NCBI RefSeq assembly: GCF_037325665.1
Contig: NC_090250.1
Coordinates: 36,824,348 to 36,888,347 of the forward strand
Direction of reading: 5' to 3'
DNA from: Littorina saxatilis
Taxonomy: Eukaryota; Mollusca; Gastropoda; Littorinimorpha; Littorinidae
Length of the DNA: 64,000 nt
A program made the translations under genes and the position numbers. The stretch's first letter is position 1, and every line of letters begins with the position of its first letter. A model generated the notes under the pieces. That model ran no database searches and was not told the DNA's origin. It was given only the letters and a program-made list of their open reading frames with translations. Below, piece by piece: positions 24,079 through 53,103 of this stretch.

Positions 24079-24473
24079 TTTCTTCTTCTTCTTCGTTCAT
24101 GGACTTAGACTCCCACGTTCACTCATGTTTTTAGCACGAGTAGATTTTTACATGTATGACCGTTTTTACCCCGCCATTCAGGCAGCATACGCCGATTTCG
24201 GGGGAGGCATGCATGCTGTGTATTTTCGTGTACATGTATCTATAACCTACCGAAATCTAACATGGATTACAGGATCTTTTCCGTGCGCACTTGGTCTTGT
24301 GCTTGCGTGTACACACGAAGGGGGTTAAGTCACTAGCAGGTCTGCACATAAGTTGACCTGGGAGATCGGAAAAATCTCCACTCTTGACCCACCAGGCGGC
24401 AGCGACCGGGATTCGAACTCACGACCTCCCGATTAGGAGGCCGACGTCTTACCACCTCGCCACTGCGCCCGTC
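24079..24473 (-). mobile_element. tRNA-derived SINE, family B, copy 2
   Basis: The head (GGCGAGGTGGTAAGACG, GAGTTCGAATCCCGGTC) is at the right, the body in the middle and the GAA-type tail at the left. It is flanked by a 13-bp target duplication, AGAAATGCATTTT, at 24066-24078 and 24474-24486. Confidence 0.85.
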
Positions 24474-24568
24474 AGAAATGCATTTTCTAGTCTTATTTTG
24501 TCCCTCTGCATTTGGTCCCCAACCTGCTCAGTAAGGGTAAAACAAATTCGTGTTCATTGGGTGGGGCT

Positions 24569-24977
24569 ATCAATCAATCAATCAATGACGCTTATATCGC
24601 GCATATTCCGTGGGTACAGTTCTAGGCGCTCTGCAGTGATGCCGTGTGAGATGAAATTTTATACGGCCAGTAGATTGCAGCCATTTCGGCGCATATTTAC
24701 CTTTCACGGCCTAGTATTCCAAGTCACACGGGTATAGGTAGACAATTATTAACTGTGCCTAAGCAATTTTGCCAGGAAAGACCCTTTTGTCAATCGTGGG
24801 ATCTTTAACGTGCACACCCAATGTAGTATACACGGGGGGAGGGTTCGGACACCGAAGAGAGTCTGCACACAAAGTTGACTCTGAAATAAATTTCCGCCGA
24901 ACCTGGGATCGAACTCACGCTGACAGCGGCAAACTGAATACAAATCCAGCGCGCTACCAACTGAGCTATATCCCCGC
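24569..24977 (-). mobile_element. tRNA-derived SINE, family A, copy 2
   Basis: It is nearly base-for-base the same as 3291-3702 with the same ATTG tail. The few differences suggest recent activity of the family. A short GCTAT flank on both sides may be the target duplication. Confidence 0.8.
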
Positions 24978-25466
24978 TATATAGAAAACAACTGGGTTGT
25001 TTTCATTGTTGAATGAGGATCTGTTGACAATGAGTCAGTTTCAAGCAGGAACGAACAAACGTTGCGAACGTAGCTATTTGTTGATTGCTTATCAAGTGTT
25101 TAATCGTGGTTGATAATTGTTGTTGGTGGTGGTTGTGGTTGTGATGATCTGGTTCTTCTTCTTCTCAGTTCTTGTTTGTGTTCTTCTTGTTCTTCTTCTT
25201 GTTCTTCTTCTGGGAAGAGTTGTTCGTTTGTGTTGCTACGTATGAATTCTTTCCGTGTTAGGTTTTGACCTATTTTCTATTTTATTATGAATCAAAAATG
25301 TATTTCGTGCAACAGAGCTTCCAAGTATCAAATAATATTAAAAATTATGAATTTAAGCCATCGAAACGAAAATCGCAAGTGTTTGCTAAATCTTCGATGC
25401 TTGACTGATCAAAACATAACCGAAACTTGTTTCTTTCCAAAGTTCAAACAAGCATCATCAGCAAAG

Positions 25467-42302
<16,836 letters not shown>

Positions 42303-43830
42303 TTCTGCTTGAAGCCTCTGCGTTTGAGAGTGTGAGAGCCTTTCTTCTTCTTTTTCTTCTCCTCGTTTGCTTGTTACCCTTGGAGATCCGCTGTCAATGT
42401 GAAGATGGTCGTTTTTACATTTAGTCAAGTTTTGACTAAATGTTTTAACATCGAGGGGGAATTGAAACGAGGGTCGTGGTGTATGTGTGTGTGTGTGTGC
42501 GTGTGTGCGTGCGTGCGTGCGTGTAGAGCGATTCAGACCAAACTACTGGACCGATCTTTATGAAATTTTACATGAGAGTTCTTGGGTATGATATCCCCGA
42601 ACGTTTTTTTCATTTTTTTGATAAATGTCTTTGATGACGTCATATCCGGCTTTTCGTGAAAGTTGAGGCGGCACTGTCACGCCCTCATTTTTCAACCAAA
42701 TTGGTTGAAATTTTGGTCAAGTAGTCTTCGACGAAGCCCGGACTTCGGTATTGCATTTCAGCTTGGTGGCTTAAAAATTAATTAATGACTTTGGTCATTA
42801 AAAATCTGAAAATTGTAAAAAAAATTGTTTTTTTCTAAAACGATCCAAATTGACGTTCATCTTATTCTCCATCATTTGCTGATTCCAAAAACATATAAAT
42901 ATGTTATATTTGGATTAAAAACAAGCTCTGAAAATTAAAAATATAAAAATTATTATCAAAATTAAGTTGTCCAAATCAATTTAAAAACACCTTCATCTTA
43001 TTCCTTGTCGGTTCCTGATTCCAAAAACATATAGATATGATATGTTTCGATTAAAAACACGCTCAGAAAGTTAAAACGAAGAGAGGTACAGAAAAGCGTG
43101 CTATCCTTCTCAGCGCAAGTACTACCCCGCTCTTCTTGTCAATTTCACTGCCTTTGCCGTGCGCGGTGGACTGACGATGCTACGAGTATACGGTCTTGCT
43201 GCGTTGCATTGCGTTCAGTTTCATTCTGTGAGTTCGACAGCTACTTGACTAAATGTTGTATTTTCGCCTTACGCGACTTGTTTGAAATTCTTCCACAGAC
43301 TGTGGAAGACAAAAAGCATTATGAAATGATTCTTCTTGAAGGGGCTGCATTTCAGGTTGTGAGGGCCTATGTGCAAGTTGTCTGCATACTGCAAGGACTT
43401 CAGTAGAATGACCCAAGTAATGGTTCTGCTTGAAGAGGCTGCATTACAGATTGTGAAGGCCATCATGCAACTTTCGTGCATAGTGCGAGGATTTTTAGAG
43501 TGACCGAAATGTTGGTTCTGGTTGAAGAGTCTGCCTTTCATATGGTGAGGGCCTACGTGTATCTTCCAAGCGTACTGCAAGGACTTCTACAATGACCCAA
43601 AGAAAGGTTCTGGTTGAAGAGTCTGAATTTCAGATTGTGAGGGCCTTTCGTGCATACTGCAAGGATTTCTACAATGACCCAAAAAATGGTTCTGGTTGAA
43701 GAGTCTGCATTTGCAATTTCAGATTGTGAGGAACTTTCGTGCATACTGCAAGGATTTCTACAATGACCCAAATAATGGCTCTGGTTGAAGTCTGCATTTC
43801 AGATTGTGAGGACCTTTTTGTGCATGAAAA
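42303..43830 (+). repeat. 3' region of the LRR gene: 82-94-bp tandem repeat split by an element
   Basis: Right after the stop codon, GATTCTGCTTGAAGCCTCTG starts a unit that recurs after the Helentron-like insert at 43328, 43422, 43514, 43606, 43688 and 43778. Units share TTCTGGTTGAAGAGTCTGCA, CAGATTGTGAGGGCC, GCATACTGCAAGGA and CAATGACCCAA. The tandem units therefore look like amplified 3' UTR sequence. No clear poly(A) signal for the gene was found. Confidence 0.75.
42417..43282 (+). mobile_element. Helentron-like 0.85-kb element, copy 4
   Basis: The standard ends are present, after GTCGTTTTT and before TGAAATTC. It inserted about 115 bp after the LRR-gene stop codon, separating the first tandem unit from the others. 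Confidence 0.8.
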
Positions 43831-44189
43831 AAACAAACAAAACAACCAAACACTGAGATCTCTGTAAAAGTTGTTGAACTTGGTGTCGAACAATCTCGTT
43901 TTTTTCTCTGTCCAGGCCTTTTCAGTGCAAGTGACTTGAGCCACTGATGACTTTATCTTCAAATCTGGAGCTGGGAGACTTGTACATCACTGGAAAAGCC
44001 TAATTATGCTGGCCTATTGAGTACAAGTATTATTATATGAACGAGGAATAACGAAGACAAAACAGATGAATGACGAAACACATTTGTTTAGACCCTATAG
44101 CAAAGTGTGCAGCGCTGGCTAAGACTTCGTAGTCGACACAGGCGAAACGATGAGGGACACTGACCGTGGCCGGAACATTAAGTTGACCG

Positions 44190-44350
44190 ACAACATAATA
44201 AATAATAGTAATAATAATAATAATAATAATAGTCCATTTATATAGCGCTTCTCCACAGCTCTGAGCGCTTTACAATCATCGGTCATCCGGCGGCCCGGTG
44301 CCCATCTGAAGACTGATCCGCTAAAATGACTTGTAAGTGATACTTGCACG
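44190..44350 (+). mobile_element. SINE-like fragment, family D
   Basis: It carries an AAT-triplet tract followed by ATTTATATAGCGCTTCTCCA and GAGCGCTTTACAATC. A related sequence in reverse is at 51240-51445. Only the conserved tail portion is clear. Confidence 0.4.
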
Positions 44351-44698
44351 TACAGTGGTACCTGCAATGGAAATACACGCTTGGGACCTACCTACAATGC
44401 TCCTGCATTACAGGTGGCGAATATAGAAAGTAGTGTTTACATGCAAACTGAGATAGATCTATGAAAGACATGATTTGTGAAAAACGGTATAAAGATAGGT
44501 AACCTGTCCGACATGAACGGTACATTTTTTCTCGAAATGGGATTGCAGGTTTCCTCTCATCAGAAGGGCATCACAGGTACCACTACATGTATGCAATCTG
44601 ATCTAGTATAAATCCAATGCCGTCGAAAATGTGTGTGTAATGTTGGATAATGAGTGAAAAATGTCGATCCCCTTTCCGCCGGTCCACCCAGCCATTCG

Positions 44699-45655
44699 CA
44701 TGGGTGAAAGCTATGAAAATCAAATTGACTGAAAATTTTTTGAGGCAGGGGTCCAGGGGCCGCCCAGGCCCTGGCGGGGTAGGGTACGGGGCAGGGCCCC
44801 ATTAGGGGGTCCAGGGGGGCAACGCCCCCCTGCCGAAAACGAATTTTTGCATTATACATTGTGATTTTGTGGCCTTTCCTGGCAAAAAAATACACTTTTT
44901 GTCACTATCATGCAGGTCAAAAAAATACCTTCAGATTCTAATGATATGGTAAAAAGGGTAAACAAAATCAAAACAATTCACAGAAGTAATCATTTTTCTT
45001 TTGTATCTTTTCACACTTGCATCTTCCAACACAACGACACAATTGATAACAATTAACATTGACAACAGCCAATTACTAAATGAAATAGAAACTGAACAAC
45101 TGAAATAAAAGTTCGAAATATTTAATTATAAGAAGCAAACATTGCCAGACAGGCATTGAAATAAATGATGAAACAGAATGTCACACATGCAAACAGCATG
45201 ATGTAGCACTGCACAAAGTAGCAACTAAGCAGTAGCATCTCTTATAGTGCAAAGTTCTCAAGGAAAAGCACTTGAGTTTCAAGCACCAAACTTATCACAC
45301 ACAGTTTTAGTTTCATGAACTCCAACCAGTCCCATCGCCTTTGTTGGCTAGACCAGCATCAATAAGATCTGTCCATGCGTTTTCCGCAGAAATCATGTCA
45401 CCACTTCGTAATGCCTGCCAAAACGCGAGAACTTTTTTTTTTATCGTGATGCAGAGCGAATCCGAAAGCGAAGAAACCTCACCTACGGGGTTTACCGCAT
45501 AGCAGTTCGAAAACGCGTTCCGCTTATAAAAAAATAAAAAAAAAATAAAAAAAATTTCTTTTTTTTTAATAAAAATTGCGGATTGACGGAATTTCCGTCA
45601 GACTTATTTTCAGATTGACGGATTTCAGTCAATTGACGGGCTACTTTCACCCATG
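44699..45655. mobile_element. hAT-like element with 6-bp duplication
   Basis: The ends CATGGGTGAAAG and CTTTCACCCATG are exact complements. CATTCG is duplicated at 44693-44698 and 45656-45661. The interior includes GC-rich palindromic text (GGGGTCCAGGGG, GGGGGGCAACGCCCCCC) but no transposase frame. Confidence 0.55.
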
Positions 45656-45953
45656 CATTCGTGTTTTCTTGACACACACACACCCACCCCACCTCCTTAT
45701 TCAGAAATGAAAGAAAAGGAAAAAGAAAAGTGACAGAAATATTTGAAGAAATGAAAAACATTGACAAACGTGGTTTCACCGCTGCGTGAAACTGTTTTTT
45801 TGCGAGACGGACACAATGTCTTTCAGTTTTCATGAGGACGTGAAGTGATGTATTGTCCGGGTTTTAATTCTGTTCAGCTTGTTATTCTTGTCATTAAAAG
45901 TGTGTTGCACTTTTGTGTGTGGCCGAATCAAGACTAAAACCGGCACTTCTTTT

Positions 45954-46032
<79 letters not shown>

Positions 46033-46887
46033 ATGGGGGGTGTGTGTGTGTGCGTGTGATGATTGTGTGAGCTAAGCGAGTTCTGGGAACTTCAAAGACA
46101 CACCTGTCATTTTTCATCAGTTAAAGTATCGCTTTTGTGTGCGCCATAAACAGCCAAGCACCACATACATACTTCCCTCGCCATCAGTTCCTTTCTTTCT
46201 TTCAAGTTATATATCTAACACGTGACTTAACCAACAAATGTAATGGTCTTTTGTCTTTAAAGGATTCGGAAGAATGAAAAGAAAAACAACACTGAAGAAA
46301 ACGAATAGCTCTTCAATACAAATTTATTCAATACACCTTGAACTCGAAGGCTGTTAGGCAAGTTTGTATGCAACTGCCATCAACCCAACTACCAATGCCT
46401 TTGAACCCTAGACATGCATTCAAACACACAACTCCACAAACTGGCATATCCTTACACACAAGCAGAGCTGACAACATTTAATACAGAAAACCTTAATTTG
46501 ATTGCTCACACTATAGTATAAAGACACTGAATATGTGACACATTACTGATGAATGTGATGAAGAGTTTCACAATGAGCAATTCATTCAGCAAATAACAAG
46601 CAGCTATGAGTATAATGTACTGCTCTTTAAGTTACAGACTGCCCCCCCCCCCTTCCACCCCTGAAAAAAAGATTTGTAAAACAAAGAAGAAGACCAAACA
46701 GTTATTAAGATACCCCCCCCCCCCCCCCCCCCCCTTAACAAAAATCACAAAGTGAAAACAGAAAAGTGTTACTAGATGTAAAACATCTAATCTCCTTTAT
46801 CAAAACTTATGGCATCATATTTCACAGTTAATATCAATCCATACTTTCACACACACTTTTTTCAATCACACTAAGTGCGACAAAAAC

Positions 46888-47707
46888 AACAAGTCGCGTA
46901 AGGCGAAATTACTACATTTAGTCAAGCTGTGGAACTCACAGAATGAAACTGAACGTAGTCCGCCGCTAGTGCAAAAGGTAGTGAAAGTGACGAGCCTGTT
47001 TGGCGCGATAGCGGTTGCGCTGTGCCTCATAGCACGCTTTACTGTACCTCTCTTCGTTTTAAGTTTCTGAGCGTGTTTTTAATCCAAACAGATCATAACT
47101 ATATGTTTTTGGAATCAGGAACCGACAAGGAATAAGATGAAATTGTTTTTAAATCGATTTCGGAAATGTAATTTTGATCATAATTTTTATATTTTCAATT
47201 TTCAGAGCTTGTTTTTAATCCAAATATAACTTATTTATATGTTTTTGGAATCAGAACATGATAAAGAATATTAGATGAACGTAAATTTGGATCATTTATA
47301 CATTTTTTTCTTTTTTTACAATTTTTAGATTTTTAATGACCAAAGTCATCAATTAATTTTTAAGCCACCAAGCTGAAATGCAATACCAAAGTCCGGCCTT
47401 CGTCGAAGATTGCTTGGCCAAAATTTCAATCAATTTGATTGAAAAATGAGGGTGTGACAGTGCCGCCTCAACTTTTACAAAAAGCCGGATATGACGTCAT
47501 CAAAGACATTTATCGAAAAAAAGAAAAAAACGTCCGGGGATATCATTCCCAGGAACTCTCATGTCAAATTTCATAAAGATCGGTCCAGTAGTTTAGTCTG
47601 AATCGCTCTACACACACACACACAGACAGACAGACACACACACACCACACCCTCGTCTCGATTCCCCCCTCTACGTTAAAACATTTAGTCAAAACTTGAC
47701 TAAATGT
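46888..47707 (-). mobile_element. Helentron-like 0.85-kb element, copy 5 (minus)
   Basis: Reversed copy: AACAAGTCGCG at the left, ACTAAATGT followed by A-rich DNA at the right. It lies about 600 bp beyond the COMMD5 stop codon. Confidence 0.8.
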
Positions 47708-48314
47708 AAAAAGACAAAAACAAAAAGAACCGGGACAAGCCATAACTTATAGAATTAGAAGGAATCAAAATGTTTTACATATCAAGCATGAACTGGAGTA
47801 AAAGAAATACAGAAAAATTGAAGTTTAGGCTGCTGGTATGACAGCAATGACATGAACACTGAAGTCTTGCAGCTCTGATACAATGTACACATTTTCATGT
47901 GGTAATGGGAACAATGAAACCCTGAGTCTTGAATATATAGGATTAAATTGAATCGAAAACTGCAGACCCTGCTCTGCACAAATAATTTTAACCTCTCTCT
48001 CTCTCTCACACACACACTCACACAAACCTGATTCATCCAACTACTGAATGTGCAAATTAGACATGTTTTAACCGCTCAAAATATGTAACAATGTGAAGTA
48101 TTGGAAGAAGGCTTGGAACTCACTCAGAAGCTGGCGATATTAGGAACAAAGCAGAAGTGTGCACTGACTTTTACAGAAAGTGGCAGTAATGTGCAAAGTG
48201 AATAAAACAAAATTAAATAAAAAATAAAAATAAAACACAAACAAGTTACACATAAAAACAATGCACAAAAAAAGGTACAGGTCTATGACAAAATTGAAAT
48301 AAAGAAACATAAAT

Positions 48315-51300
48315 TTAGTCTTGGATTTTCAGTATACTGCGTTTTTCAAGGTCCTCCATCTCCTTCAGTACATACGCCACACTGTAACGCAGCTGATGGA
48401 ACTGTGACACAGGCACCTGAAATGTAAAAAAAAAAAAAGTATTACATTTTACAAAGAAAATAGTAAATTATAAAGATTCCTTACTGTAAAATGTAGCATG
48501 TGTGCACAGAAAGGCATAGAGACAAACACTTAAAACAAACTCAGACATACACATATACCCACAAGCTCCAAAACACACACAAATTCTCTCTGTCTCTCTC
48601 TCTCTCTCCCTAATTGCATGCACACACAATATATGTCCACACTCACTCCCTCCCTTCAATGTTCACAAATACATGATCACACATTCAAAGCACAATCACA
48701 AGAAAAACATGTCATTTGATTTTTCAGGACTAAATAATGAACTCACCTCGAAAGTCTTGGTGGTACCATTGCTCAAAGTCAGCTCCAAGATAATGGAAGG
48801 TTCTAACACTCGATTCAACACACTGAAACAAAGACAGGCAAGAGGATCTGTTACAAAAATCAGAAGTAAAAAAGATCTGAATGAGCTAGCTCAATCGGAT
48901 TGCAAAAACATTCATAAATGTTCCAGGAACAGTAATTTATGTTGAAAAAATAAAGTCATGAATCCTCCACACACACACACACGACACACACCTGCCAAAG
49001 TTAACACTGGTATTGACTGATACTATAAAATAAACAAACACCTCTCACTCCATCCCACCTCCATTAACCAAAGATGAAAATCGAACAAATCAGTCAACTG
49101 AGGCTGAATAGCAGTTAGCCCAGTTCTAAAAAAATTATTTTTTTACTGTATCCTTCATTTTGGAATACTGGATAGGAATGAGCTAGCTACTTGCACAAAA
49201 AGAGAAAAAATGGGTCCAGTTATGCGCATAGAAAAAAAGAGATAAAATAGTTCTATATTCTTAGCTTCCTTGTTTACTCGGCAAACAAATCCTTTTTCCG
49301 CAGCAAGCTAGACTGAGAAAACTGGTTTTAAGAGCGCAGCATTTGAACAAAATGACAAGTTCAACATTACCTGGTAGAAATGGCGACATCAACTCTCCAC
49401 TTGAGTTGCTGAAGCTGAGGCAGTCGTGGTCTTGACTCAAGCAGTCGGGTATCAACACTTGCACGTCTGAAAAACGTGCAGAATTCAGCCGAGCACATAT
49501 GAGGTCTACATCACTTCCAAAAGTTAAACAGACAAAAAGGTTAGTATGTCAGTTATTGTTAAACAGATTACTAAACTCGTCATACAGGGTGACCCCAAAA
49601 AATGAGTACCCAAACAAAACGTCATAAATTGAACAAAAATAAAGCAATCTTCATAAAATTTATTTACACACACAAGTAGCCTCTGCATGATTTGCACAGA
49701 AAATTTTAGCGTTCTAGCTTGTCTTTCAGGAAAGTTATGCTCATTCTACAGAACATGCTCCAAATGGCTTCCGCGCCGCTGCAGGCAAACTTGAACTCGC
49801 CGCGCAAAGTTATCAATCACCCGCACACACTCCTGTTGCGAGATTCCGCAAATGGTTGTTGTGATGGCTCTCTTGAGTTCTGTGATTGTCTGTGGGTTGT
49901 TCCTGTAGACGTTGTCTTTCAGGAACCCCCAAAGATAGAAATGTGGGGGATTGAATTTGGAGCATGTTCTGTAGAATGAGCATAAGTTTCCTGAAAGACA
50001 AGCTAGAATGCTAAAATTTTCTGTGCAAATCATGCAGAGGCTACTTGTGTGTGTAAAAAGATTTTATGAAGAATGCTTTATTTTTGTTCAATTTATGACG
50101 TTTTGTTAGGGTACTCTTTTTGGGGGGTCACCCTGTACCTTATGAACAATGAATGCTCATAAAATCTGTAACCAACAAACATTTTGTGTGTGGCACATTG
50201 AAAGTCAATTACTTTGTACTTCAAACACACCCACAGACACACACATAGACACTAACAATTAATAACACACACACATTCTTACACACACACACACACACAC
50301 ACTTTATACAGGCAGACAGACAGACGTGCATGTAGACAAGACAGGATACTCACTTTGGACCAAAGATACAACTGACTAGGTCTTCAGCCAGCTCAGCAGA
50401 TATCCTGCAAACAGACAAGACTCACTCCTAACCTAGAGCAAGTTAATTCTACTACATCGTGAAACAATACATTTGACACATCATTCTCATATTTGTGTGT
50501 GTACAGTTTGAAACATATCTGTAAGGACCTGTACAAATTTGTATATATCTATATCTGTATAGATTAGCTAATGTCGCTAATAATAATGTTATCCTTTTTT
50601 AAAATGTTCCCACAAAAAGAAAGAACAGTGAAAAGGCTTAAGAAGTTCAGTGTCCAGGACATACTATGTTCCACTGTACAAACAAACAAAAAAACAAACA
50701 TGTTCAGGTTTAATACAATAAAAAAACTCTCTCTAACCTCAGCTCAAATTGCATTCAGATAAGATTGGAATTATCAAAAATTAGCAGTATATGACTGAGC
50801 TTTCTGATTATATGTTTTTGTCTTTTGATTTAGAAAAAGTTACTCACCCTAACTCTTCCAAGTCCTCCTTGAAATGCTGAATAAAGTTTTAAAAAAAGGT
50901 AGCATTTATTATTTTGAACACAAATCAACAAGTCAAAACCTTGTACGGTAAAGTGAATTTGTCATTTTCTACAAACTATTCAAAGTTGTAATTTATTGAT
51001 CTTCATTCATAATCAGTTATTCAATGAGCCTTTCTTTCTCACCCAGTAAAGGTTCCTTTACTTTAACAGCATGTTCTTAGCTGTGTCAGAGCTAGCTTTG
51101 CTTCTTCTCACTAATCCGTCACAATACTTAACAATGCCTTGAGAAAAGTCATTATGCCAACAAAAAGTTCACATCTCAAAAAAAAAACATCCATGAAAAA
51201 CTCTAATTTTTTTACTTGTTCCACAAATTACTACATGTACTTAATAACAATAATAAAATAACATTTAAACAGCTCTTCCCAAACAAAGCGCATTACAGGT

Positions 51301-53103
51301 TCAAAGTTTACAGATACTTGTCATATAGTCCCAACTGCTGGTGCAATTAGGTTATGATTTAATTTTAAATGTGTCAAGCGCAAAGAGCATAATTATAAAG
51401 TTATGATGGTGCGCTATATAAATGCTCATTTATTATTATTATATTATTATGATAGAAGAAATGAAAGGAGCATGTTAACATTTATTTGGAGTTACATGTG
51501 AATTTAAAAACAACTACCTGCTGTTTAAGTGAGGTGGTGGAATGCCTCAGTGCACACTTGACAACAGAAAGAAGTCCAGTGAAGACAACGCCCAGTGTTT
51601 CTTCATCTGTCTTGTCACCTGCTCCTTGTACCAAGCCACTGAATTTTTCGTAAGTTACCTCCCCATCAATACTCTGGATTGCCACTGCATGAACAAACAA
51701 AAAAAATGAATTCAATATGAAAGATTTGACAAGGAAACATTAAGTTTAGCAAACACCACCAGACAACCGGGGGCTTGAAAAATAAAAGCACCATGACTAA
51801 AACTTGTTTTCTTCTTCTTCTGAATTTATGGGCTGAAACTCCCATGTACGCTTGTGTTCTTTGCACGTGGATTTGTACATGTCCGGCTGTTATGTAATTA
51901 TGCTGATTTCGGTGAATTCATGCATGCTTGGAATATTTGTGTTTTCATAACCCATCAAAGTCTGACATGGATTAGGCCACACACAAAAAAGTGTCTGTTT
52001 ACGGTATAGGTAAGGCCAAAAAATAGGGTCGATAGGTCGGGAATTTTTTTTTCCCCAAAAAACCCCCATATTTTTAAGTTATTTTGCCAAAAAACAAAGA
52101 CTTTTTTTTTCCCCAAATGCCAAAAAAAAGTCTAGGGTCGCGCGAAAAAAATAGGGTCGGTAGAAAAAACGTAAAGACTATTTTTTTTTTTTTGGCCTTA
52201 CAGGATCTTTCCGTGCGTATTTGGTCTTGTGCTTGCCGGTACCAGGGACCTATATTAGATAGGTCTATGCCGGTACACATGAAGGGGGATGGCAAACAAA
52301 CAGGTCTGTATAAGTTGACCTGGGAGATCGAAATAAAACCCAATCCTTACTCCACCAGACATGGACGGGATTTGAACACTCAACCATAGGTGGCCTGCAT
52401 TTTATCCACTAGGCATATGCGCCCGTCACAATTTTTTTGTCGACGCTCCATCATTCTGATACATACTGTTACACAATCCAGTTTCAAGCCGTGTATTAAT
52501 TGAATGAAAATTGAATCTAGATGCAGTTACGCAAGAATGCGCGGAAAACAATATGAGCTAATAAAAAACAAAATCTTAAACTTGATCAACTGCATTTCAG
52601 AATCAGAATCAACCATTACTAAGCATGAAAACCTCATGCAGTAGGAGTTGCCAAAAAATGTGCAGTCCTAATCATAATCATCAAATGTAAGCATCATGCA
52701 ACCCATGCAGATCTTCAATCATTTGAGTGTCCTTGGCACTGTGAATAGTGACCAGGAAGGGATATGACACCAGGTGAAGGTAATTGTTTTGAGTCTTTAA
52801 GTATAGTGACGCCTTCCTACATTAATTGTGTCCACTAGTTAGTTGTTACTGTAGGTGGACAGTGGCACTGCACAATATCCACAGTTTAAACCACAACGAC
52901 AAAAGAAAGGCCCAAAGTGTTAATACGGCGAAATACAGTGTGCATAGAAGCATACGTTTGAGCAGCTTTCTGACGATGTCTTTGTCCATTTTAGCCGACT
53001 TCTTCACCATGATTTTGATTTCTGGTGGCACACGAACACCAACAAATGAGGTTCTGTCGCTGGCTACCCGCCCACCTCCTCCTTGCACTTGGATGATAGA
53101 CAT
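48315..53103 (-). CDS. COMMD5: COMM domain-containing protein 5 (7 coding exons)
   Basis: COMMD proteins assemble into the Commander complex, which retrieves membrane proteins from endosomes, and modulate NF-kB and cullin ligases. Exons in transcript order: 53103-52956, 51684-51518, 50876-50848, 50404-50354, 49466-49371, 48822-48747, 48416-48315. All are GT-AG; phases join to 222 aa plus stop (human COMMD5 is 224 aa). The N-terminal helical part has VRVPPEI and VRKLLKLAIQ. The C-terminal COMM domain starts near residue 153 with LKWRVDVAIST, almost the human sequence, and continues SIILELTLSNG, FHQLRYSVAYVLKEMEDLEKR. The ATG at 53103 was chosen by matching length; no in-frame alternative is better. 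Introns hold a mariner-derived fold-back, a SINE and a Harbinger MITE. It lies head to head with PCM1. Confidence 0.95.
49585..50135 (-). mobile_element. Mariner-type deletion derivative with long inverted arms
   Basis: The ends CAGGGTGACCCC and its complement with TA on both sides (49583-49584, 50136-50137) fit mariner. Arms of about 185 bp match closely. Between and into the left arm, the minus strand encodes a transposase C-terminus: FYLWGFLKDNVYRNNPQTI, then NFARRVQVCLQRRGSHLEHV and a stop. The catalytic core is missing. The arms look like an inverted duplication of the transposase 3' end. It lies in COMMD5 intron 4. Confidence 0.8.
51240..51445 (-). mobile_element. SINE-like element, family D, in COMMD5 intron 2
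   Basis: On the minus strand: ATAATAAATGAGCATTTATATAGCGC (in part) at one end and TTGGGAAGAGCTGTTTAAAT with an AATAAT-rich tail at the other. It shares the ATTTATATAGCGC core with 44190-44350. Confidence 0.4.
51808..52427 (-). mobile_element. tRNA-derived SINE, family B, copy 3 (interrupted)
   Basis: The head-derived GCCCGTC end is at the right and the GAAGAAG-type tail at the left. The body is interrupted at ACATGGATTA by the MITE at 51975-52197; without it the SINE text continues CAGGATCTTTCCGTGCG. It is in COMMD5 intron 1. Confidence 0.7.
51975..52197. mobile_element. PIF/Harbinger-like MITE, copy 2, nested in a SINE
   Basis: Begins GGCCACACAC and ends TTTTTTGGCC. TTA is duplicated at 51972-51974 and 52198-52200, splitting a recognisable SINE, so insertion point and 3-bp duplication are unambiguous. 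The interior shares AAAAAATAGGGTCG-type blocks with 7840-8131. Confidence 0.75.

Larger units (their letters stand above)
21261..25466. other. Intergenic upstream of the LRR gene, repeat-rich
   Basis: Apart from the repeats listed separately I see no gene. Unique-looking DNA lies at 21261-21830, 23090-23750 and 24980-25280. TTC/TTG tracts lie at about 25150-25210, shortly before the LRR-gene start. Confidence 0.5.
43831..48314. other. Intergenic between LRR gene and COMMD5, no further gene
   Basis: It holds elements listed separately, (GA)n at 45955-46028 and poly-C runs near 46643 and 46713-46733. A minus-strand AATAAA (46322-46327) is a possible distal poly(A) signal for COMMD5. If used, a Helentron-like copy would lie in that 3' UTR. 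Frames of 90-113 codons here are AT-rich or repeat-derived and unrecognised. Confidence 0.4.

Noticed and set aside
25287-25466. N-terminal extension of the LRR protein from an upstream in-frame ATG
   Set aside because: The 60 added residues are Lys/Asn-rich and look like translated UTR. It cannot be excluded without transcript data.
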